Part shown: one piece after another, positions 59,969 through 64,000 of the stretch
Position numbering within the stretch: position 1 is the stretch's first letter
Layout: every line of letters begins with the position of its first letter
Source: Streptomyces griseoflavus
Lineage (GTDB): Bacteria; Actinomycetota; Actinomycetes; Streptomycetales; Streptomycetaceae
Direction: 5' to 3'
DNA: 64,000 nucleotides
Assembly: GCF_014649995.1 (NCBI RefSeq)
Contig: NZ_BMUC01000008.1
Coordinates: 1-64,000, forward strand
Translations under genes and position numbers: made by a program
Notes under the pieces: generated by a model
Told to the model about the DNA's origin: nothing
Databases searched by the model: none
The model's input: only the letters and a program-made list of their open reading frames with translations

Positions 59969-61549
59969 TCAGTGACCGCCGGTGAGCTCGCCGCTGAGCG
60001 TCTTGTGGATCCGGGCGCTGGGCTCGTTCAGCCCGACGATCTCGACGCTCTTGCCGCGCTGGGCGTACTTCGTCTCGATGGCGTCCAGCGCGGCCACCGA
60101 GGAGGCGTCCCAGATGTGCGCGGCGGACAGGTCGACGACGACCCGGTCGGGGTCGGTGGCGTACGAGAACCGCCCGACCAGGTCGTTGGACGACGCGAAG
60201 AACAGCTCGCCCGTGACCCGGTAGACGACCGTGCCGCCGTCGGGGTCGGTGACGGCGGTGACCTCGGCGAGGTGGGCGACCCGCTTGGCGAAGACGACCA
60301 TCGCGGTGACCGATCCGACGACCACCCCGATGGCGAGGTTGTGGGTGGCGACCACGCACACGACGGTGATCACCATGACGGTGATCTCCCCGGCCGGCAT
60401 CCGCCGCAGCGTCCTCGGCGCGATGGAGTGCCAGTCGAACGTGGCGACCGACACCATGACCATGACCGCGACCAGCGCCGCCATCGGGATGTCGGAGACG
60501 ACCGGTCCGAAGACGATGCACAGCACCATCAGGAACGCGCCCGCCAGGAACGTCGACAGCCGGGTACGGGCCCCGGACACCCGCACGTTGATCATCGTCT
60601 GGCCGATCATCGCGCAGCCGCCCATGCCGCCGAAGAAGCCGGTGACGATGTTGGCGATGCCCTGGCCCACGGACTCGCGGGTCTTGGAGGAGTGCGTGTC
60701 GGTGATCTCGTCGACCAGCTTGGCCGTCATCAGCGACTCCATCAGCCCGACCAGGGCCATGGCGAGCGCGTAGGGCGCGATCGTGGTGAGGGTGTCGAAG
60801 GTGAACGGCACGTCCGGCAGCCCCGGCACCGGCAGCGACGACGGCAGCTCGCCCCTGTCGCCCACGGTCGGCACCGCGATCCCGGCCGCGACCGTGAGGA
60901 CGGTGAGGACCACGATGGACACCAGCGGCGCCGGGACCACGGTGGTGACCTTCGGGAAGAGGACCAGCAGCGCCAGCCCGGCGGCGAACAGCGGGTAGAC
61001 CGGCCACGGCACGTCCATCAGCTCCGGCACCTGCGCCATGAAGATGAGGATCGCCAGGGAGTTGACGAAGCCGACCATCACGCTGCGCGGCACGAACCGC
61101 ATCAGCTTCGCCACCCCGAGCGCGCCGAGCGCGATCTGGAGGACACCGGCCAGGATGACGGCCGCGACGAGGTGGCCGAAGCCGTGGTCACGGTTGAGCG
61201 GTGCGATGACCAGGGCGACGGCACCGGTCGCCGCGGAGATCATGGCCCGGCGGCCGCCGACGACCGCGATGGTCACCGCCATGGTGAACGAGGCGAACAG
61301 ACCGACCGCGGGATCGACCCCGGCGATGATCGAGAACGAGATGGCCTCGGGAATGAGGGCCAGCGCGACGACGAGACCCGCCAGCACCTCGGTGCGCAGC
61401 ACCTTCGGGTCGGACAGCCAGGACGGGCGCCGGGGGCCGCGCAGCCAGGCGGACGGGGACAGTGCGGAAGTGGACAAGACGAAGGGAACCTGTCGTGCTC
61501 GGGCATGCCCGGCATCGGTGCGGGCGCGCAGGGGAGAGATGCGGGACAC
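59969..61549 (-). CDS. SulP-family anion transporter with STAS domain
   Basis: A 526-residue membrane protein with about ten to twelve helices: LVVALALIPEAISFSIIAGVDPAVGLFASF at the typical first part, later GFFGGMGGCAMIGQTMINVRVSGARTRLSTFLAGAF. A C-terminal cytosolic STAS domain (about 425-515: YRVTGELFFASSNDLVGRF...VVVDLSAAHIWDASSVAALDAI) follows. It probably moves sulfate, bicarbonate or related anions. GTG 61549 is the farthest start, with no good ribosome site; a TTG near VLSTSAL (about 61480) is possible. A MerR gene is divergent from it. Confidence 0.88.
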   Translation of the reverse strand: MSRISPLRARTDAGHARARQVPFVLSTSALSPSAWLRGPRRPSWLSDPKVLRTEVLAGLVVALALIPEAISFSIIAGVDPAVGLFASFTMAVTIAVVGGRRAMISAATGAVALVIAPLNRDHGFGHLVAAVILAGVLQIALGALGVAKLMRFVPRSVMVGFVNSLAILIFMAQVPELMDVPWPVYPLFAAGLALLVLFPKVTTVVPAPLVSIVVLTVLTVAAGIAVPTVGDRGELPSSLPVPGLPDVPFTFDTLTTIAPYALAMALVGLMESLMTAKLVDEITDTHSSKTRESVGQGIANIVTGFFGGMGGCAMIGQTMINVRVSGARTRLSTFLAGAFLMVLCIVFGPVVSDIPMAALVAVMVMVSVATFDWHSIAPRTLRRMPAGEITVMVITVVCVVATHNLAIGVVVGSVTAMVVFAKRVAHLAEVTAVTDPDGGTVVYRVTGELFFASSNDLVGRFSYATDPDRVVVDLSAAHIWDASSVAALDAIETKYAQRGKSVEIVGLNEPSARIHKTLSGELTGGH

Positions 61550-61836
61550 CGGGCCGGAGCGGCCGTCCGCGACGTCCGCGAGCGGCGGACCGACGTCAGG
61601 GAGCGGCGGCGCGGCGGGGCGTGCGGGGAAGCGGGGGCGCCGGCGGGCGAAGGGTCACGGCGGGCAGACAGCGGCGGGCATCACGGACATGCGCACGCTC
61701 TCCTGTGGACCATGGTCTTCGCCGGGGGCTTCGTCGGCCCCGGCACGGCTGACCCGCGAAACCCTACCCTAACGTTAGGGTAGGGATCGGCGTCGGCTTC
61801 CCGCAGCCCCGGCGAGAGACGAGGACGGCACTTCGC
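61550..61836. promoter_or_regulatory. divergent regulatory region sulP / merR
   Basis: A 287-bp intergenic region with no gene. It holds the 24-bp palindrome 61762-61785 and otherwise GC-rich sequence. The palindrome lies about 50 bases before merR, in keeping with autoregulation. Confidence 0.5.
61762..61785. promoter_or_regulatory. 24-bp perfect palindrome, likely MerR operator
   Basis: CCCTACCCTAAC followed by its exact reverse complement, with inner ACCCTAACGTTAGGGT. MerR regulators bind such long dyads between -35 and -10 elements. It sits between sulP and the merR gene, so both may be regulated by it. Confidence 0.75.
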
Positions 61837-62241
61837 GTGAGCAGCGCACACATGCAGATCGGCGAGGTCGCCGCACGGACCGAGCTGTCGCTGCGCACCA
61901 TCCGGCACTACGAGGAGACCGGCCTCGTCATCCCGTCCGCCCGTTCCCAGGGCGGATTCCGTCTCTACACCGAGGCCGACGTGGCCCGGCTGATGGTCAT
62001 CCGCCGCATGAAGCCGCTCGGCTTCTCCCTCGACGAGATGCGTGCCCTGCTCGAAGCCACCGACCGGCTCGACTCGGGCGACGCCCTCTCCCCGGAACTG
62101 CGGGAAAGCCTGCTGGAGCGCATCCGGGACTTCGAGCGGGCCGCCCAGCAGCGGGTCGAGACCCTGCGCACCCAGCTCGCCCGCGCCGAGGAGTTCGCCG
62201 CCGACCTCGCCCACCGCCTCGCACCCGCGTCCACGCCCTGA
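61837..62241 (+). CDS. MerR-family regulator
   Basis: A 134-residue regulator. Winged helix MQIGEVAARTELSLRTIRHYEETGLVIPSARSQGGFRLYTEADVARL (about 6-52), followed by MKPLGFSLDEMRALL and a long dimerisation coiled coil (about 85-120). No Cys pair, so no metal-thiolate sensing as in MerR/ZntR. GTG 61837; ATG 61852 (MQIGE) is an alternative. Divergent from sulP, its likely target. Confidence 0.9.
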   Translation: MSSAHMQIGEVAARTELSLRTIRHYEETGLVIPSARSQGGFRLYTEADVARLMVIRRMKPLGFSLDEMRALLEATDRLDSGDALSPELRESLLERIRDFERAAQQRVETLRTQLARAEEFAADLAHRLAPASTP

Positions 62242-62542
62242 CCCGACGGGGCGCGGCCCGCGGCCGGCCCGCCGGTCGGCGCGCCGGCAGGCCGATCACG
62301 CTCGTCAGGTCCTCCCCTCCGCCGCCCTCGGCCAGGCGACGGCGCGTCAACGCTCAGCCCGGCGGCGGTGGGGTGCACGGGCGGGGCCGGTAAGCGCCGT
62401 CCTGACGGCGGCCGGGCCGACTCCCCCCGGGCAGGCCCTCTTTACATGTGACGCGAATCACCGCGAGAGTGTTGAGTGCCGGACGGGGGGCGTTTCCGTA
62501 CCCCACAGGACGGCGGGGCCGGGAATGCGAGGATGAGCCGCC
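62242..62542 (+). other. gene-free region of 301 bp
   Basis: GC-rich sequence without a convincing gene or strong hairpin. TTTACATGTGACGCGAATCACC near 62440-62462 is the AT-richest part and may hold the promoter of the membrane protein gene. GAGGATGAG lies just before its ATG. Confidence 0.4.
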
Positions 62543-63193
62543 ATGACTGCTGGGTGGTGCTTCCGCACGACACGGGCCGCGGTGTTCGCGGCCGTCTGCG
62601 TGCTGCTCGCCGCCCTGGGCCACAGCCTGATGTCCGGCACCACGGTGCCGTGGTGGGCGCTCGGCGGCGCGACGGCGGTGGTCGGCGGCGCGGTGTGGTG
62701 CCCGGCCGGCCGGGAGCGCGGGCCGCTCCTCGTCTCCTCCGCCGTGGTGGCCGCCCAGACGGCACTGCACCTGTGGTTCGCGTACGCGCAGGAACTGTCG
62801 CTCCCGTCCGGGGCGTTGGACGCCGGACCGCATCCCGTGGAGCACATGACCCCGGTGACGCACGCGGGCCACCTCGGCCACACCCCGCACTCCGGGGGAA
62901 CGGGCCACACCCTGGAGGGGATGTCGTCCCCGGGCATGCTCGCCGCCCATCTGCTGGCCGCGCTCCTGTGCGGCCTGTGGCTCGCCCACGGCGAACGCGC
63001 GGTCTTCCGCATCCTGCGGACCCTCGCCGGATGGCTGGCCGCCCCGCTGCGCCTGCCGCTCGCCCTGCCCGCGCCGGTGCACCACCCGGACGTCCCCGCC
63101 CGCCGCGGCCGGAGCGACCGTGCGCCGCGCCGGCTGCTCCTCGTCTGCACGATCACCTCTCGGGGCCCGCCCCCGGGGACCGCTGTCCTCTGA
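62543..63193 (+). CDS. membrane protein with His/Met-rich loop
   Basis: A 216-residue protein with about four helices (about 12-30, 36-52, 62-82 and 130-150). The loop at about 93-130 is HPVEHMTPVTHAGHLGHTPHSGG-type, with eight His plus several Met, and lies on one side of the membrane. Such clusters bind Cu, Zn or Ni. The C-terminus is basic and Pro/Arg rich. It precedes an ECF sigma gene by 193 bases. A metal-homeostasis role is inferred, not shown. Confidence 0.7.
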   Translation: MTAGWCFRTTRAAVFAAVCVLLAALGHSLMSGTTVPWWALGGATAVVGGAVWCPAGRERGPLLVSSAVVAAQTALHLWFAYAQELSLPSGALDAGPHPVEHMTPVTHAGHLGHTPHSGGTGHTLEGMSSPGMLAAHLLAALLCGLWLAHGERAVFRILRTLAGWLAAPLRLPLALPAPVHHPDVPARRGRSDRAPRRLLLVCTITSRGPPPGTAVL

Positions 63194-63330
63194 GACAGCC
63201 GGTTCCCCGACCCCGTCCCCGGCACCACGACGCGCCGGGACGGCTCGGGCAACGGGCGTACGCCGCCGTGCGCGCGCACGCCCGCCACCCCCCGCCCTCA
63301 CCGGACCCGCCGCGTGCCCCGCACGCCCAG

Positions 63331-63375
63331 GTCCGGATGCCGGACGTCCGCATGCCGGACGTCCGGATTCCCGCA
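63331..63375 (+). repeat. three 15-bp tandem repeats before the ECF sigma gene
   Basis: Units of GTCCGGATGCCGGAC, GTCCGCATGCCGGAC and a partial GTCCGGATTCCCGCA. They lie 12-56 bases before the GTG start at 63387 and overlap the probable ribosome site zone. Could be regulator sites or simple duplication. Confidence 0.6.
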
Positions 63376-63386
63376 AAGGACATCAG

Positions 63387-64000
63387 GTGATCAGTCCTGC
63401 CCTGCCGGTCGCACCCGGCACCACGCGACACGCCCCGAGGACCCGTGACGACGCCCCGTCCGTCGACGAGTCGACGACCGCCTGGGCGCTGGCCGCCCGC
63501 GGCGGCGACCCGGCGGCCGTGGAGCACTTCGTCCGCGCCCTGCACAGAGACGTCCGCCACTACGTCACCTACCTCAGCGCCGACCCCCAGGCCGCCGACG
63601 ACCTGGCACAGGACACCTTCCTGCGGGCCCTCGGCAGCCTGCACCGTTTCGAGGGGCGTTCCTCCGCCCGGACCTGGCTGCTGTCCATCGCCCGGCGCGC
63701 GGTGATCGACAGCTACCGGCACGCCTCCGCCCGGCCCCGCCCGGCCGACACCGACGACTGGCAGGCGGCCGCCGAGGGCGCCCAGCCCCGCGGGCTGCCG
63801 GGCTTCGACGACGGCGTCGCCCTGGCCGAACTGCTGGACGCGCTGCCCGCGGAACGCCGGGAGGCGTTCGTCCTCACCCAACTCCTCGGGCTGCCCTACG
63901 CGGAAGCGGCCGAGCTCAGCGACTGCCCGGTCGGTACCGTCCGCTCCCGGGTCGCCCGCGCCCGCTCCTCACTCATCCGGTCGCTGCACGACGCCGAGCG
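63387..64000 (+). CDS. ECF RNA polymerase sigma factor (cut by window end)
   Basis: At least 204 codons, with no stop before the window end. GTG 63387 has AAAGGA six bases upstream. Region 2 is AVEHFVRALHRDVRHYVTYLSADPQAADDLAQDTFLRALGSLHRFEGRSSARTWLLSIARRAVID; region 4 is LPAERREAFVLTQLLGLPYAEAAELSDCPVGTVRSRVARARSSLI. It is probably nearly complete. An anti-sigma gene is expected just beyond the window; the upstream His/Met-rich membrane protein could be related to its signal. Confidence 0.9.
   Translation, partial: MISPALPVAPGTTRHAPRTRDDAPSVDESTTAWALAARGGDPAAVEHFVRALHRDVRHYVTYLSADPQAADDLAQDTFLRALGSLHRFEGRSSARTWLLSIARRAVIDSYRHASARPRPADTDDWQAAAEGAQPRGLPGFDDGVALAELLDALPAERREAFVLTQLLGLPYAEAAELSDCPVGTVRSRVARARSSLIRSLHDAE

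Noticed and set aside
61762-61785. CCCTA/TAGGG units as telomere-like or origin sequence
   Set aside because: Only two units per arm in a perfect dyad beside a MerR gene; an operator explains it better, and the window is a chromosomal core region.

Overview
The window is a stretch of high-GC actinobacterial chromosome, almost certainly Streptomyces. The evidence is the codon bias (G/C at nearly every third position), frequent GTG/TTG starts, the bldN-rsbN developmental sigma/anti-sigma pair, a rex-hemA-hemC-hemD operon with a Rex operator, and the bdtA-type excisionase-fold regulator. The bldN/rex/hem block and the argS/lysS block match the known core arrangement of Streptomyces chromosomes. 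All calls come from reading the sequence; no database search was run.

Layout. 1-70: last bases of a 5S rRNA and its terminator. 89-7108 (+ strand): HAD phosphatase, MFS transporter, AcuC-type deacetylase, a phosphatase-like protein, the small regulator bdtA, the 32-residue ribosomal protein bS22, an NAD-dependent epimerase and a lysophospholipid acyltransferase. 7206-9492 (- strand): rsbN and bldN, followed by a long regulatory gap. 10031-16773: a membrane-anchored HAD protein, a glutaredoxin-like protein, and rex-hemA-hemC-hemD, whose four genes are joined by 4-base stop/start overlaps. 17151-25934: secreted lipoproteins, a LysM protein, an SMI1/KNR4 protein, a MocR/B3-B4/LysE unit, an alpha/beta hydrolase and hemB.

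25928-37594 is the accessory core. It holds a lipoprotein, a membrane-anchored XRE regulator, a cytoplasmic XRE regulator, and then six tightly packed genes: a TIR-domain protein; a large protein with a degenerate P-loop and a long C-terminal region; an SPFH-like protein; a lipoprotein with vWA-like and OmpA-like domains; a four-helix membrane protein; and a small membrane protein. Three junctions in this run are ATGA overlaps. I read it as a candidate envelope-linked TIR immunity or stress system. This is the most interesting part of the window.

37571-45110 returns to core and lineage genes: HIT protein, argS, lysS (class I), a DUF2637 membrane protein and two DUF3558 lipoproteins. 45328-47400 holds an RtcB-family RNA ligase facing a LAGLIDADG endonuclease. 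47563-52581 is a set of small oxidoreductases and regulators (SDR, YnfA, MarR, HxlR with a divergent alcohol dehydrogenase, LLM oxidoreductase with an FMN reductase). 52678-57117 holds a two-component system, an M20 peptidase and an ATPase. 57231-59168 is an unusual single protein joining an ECF sigma factor, a zinc anti-sigma-like motif, membrane segment(s) and a CAP domain. 59298-62241: VOC protein and a SulP transporter, with a divergent MerR regulator across a 24-bp perfect palindrome. 62543-64000: a His/Met-rich membrane protein and an ECF sigma factor cut by the window end.

No transposase, integrase, CRISPR array or tRNA was recognised.
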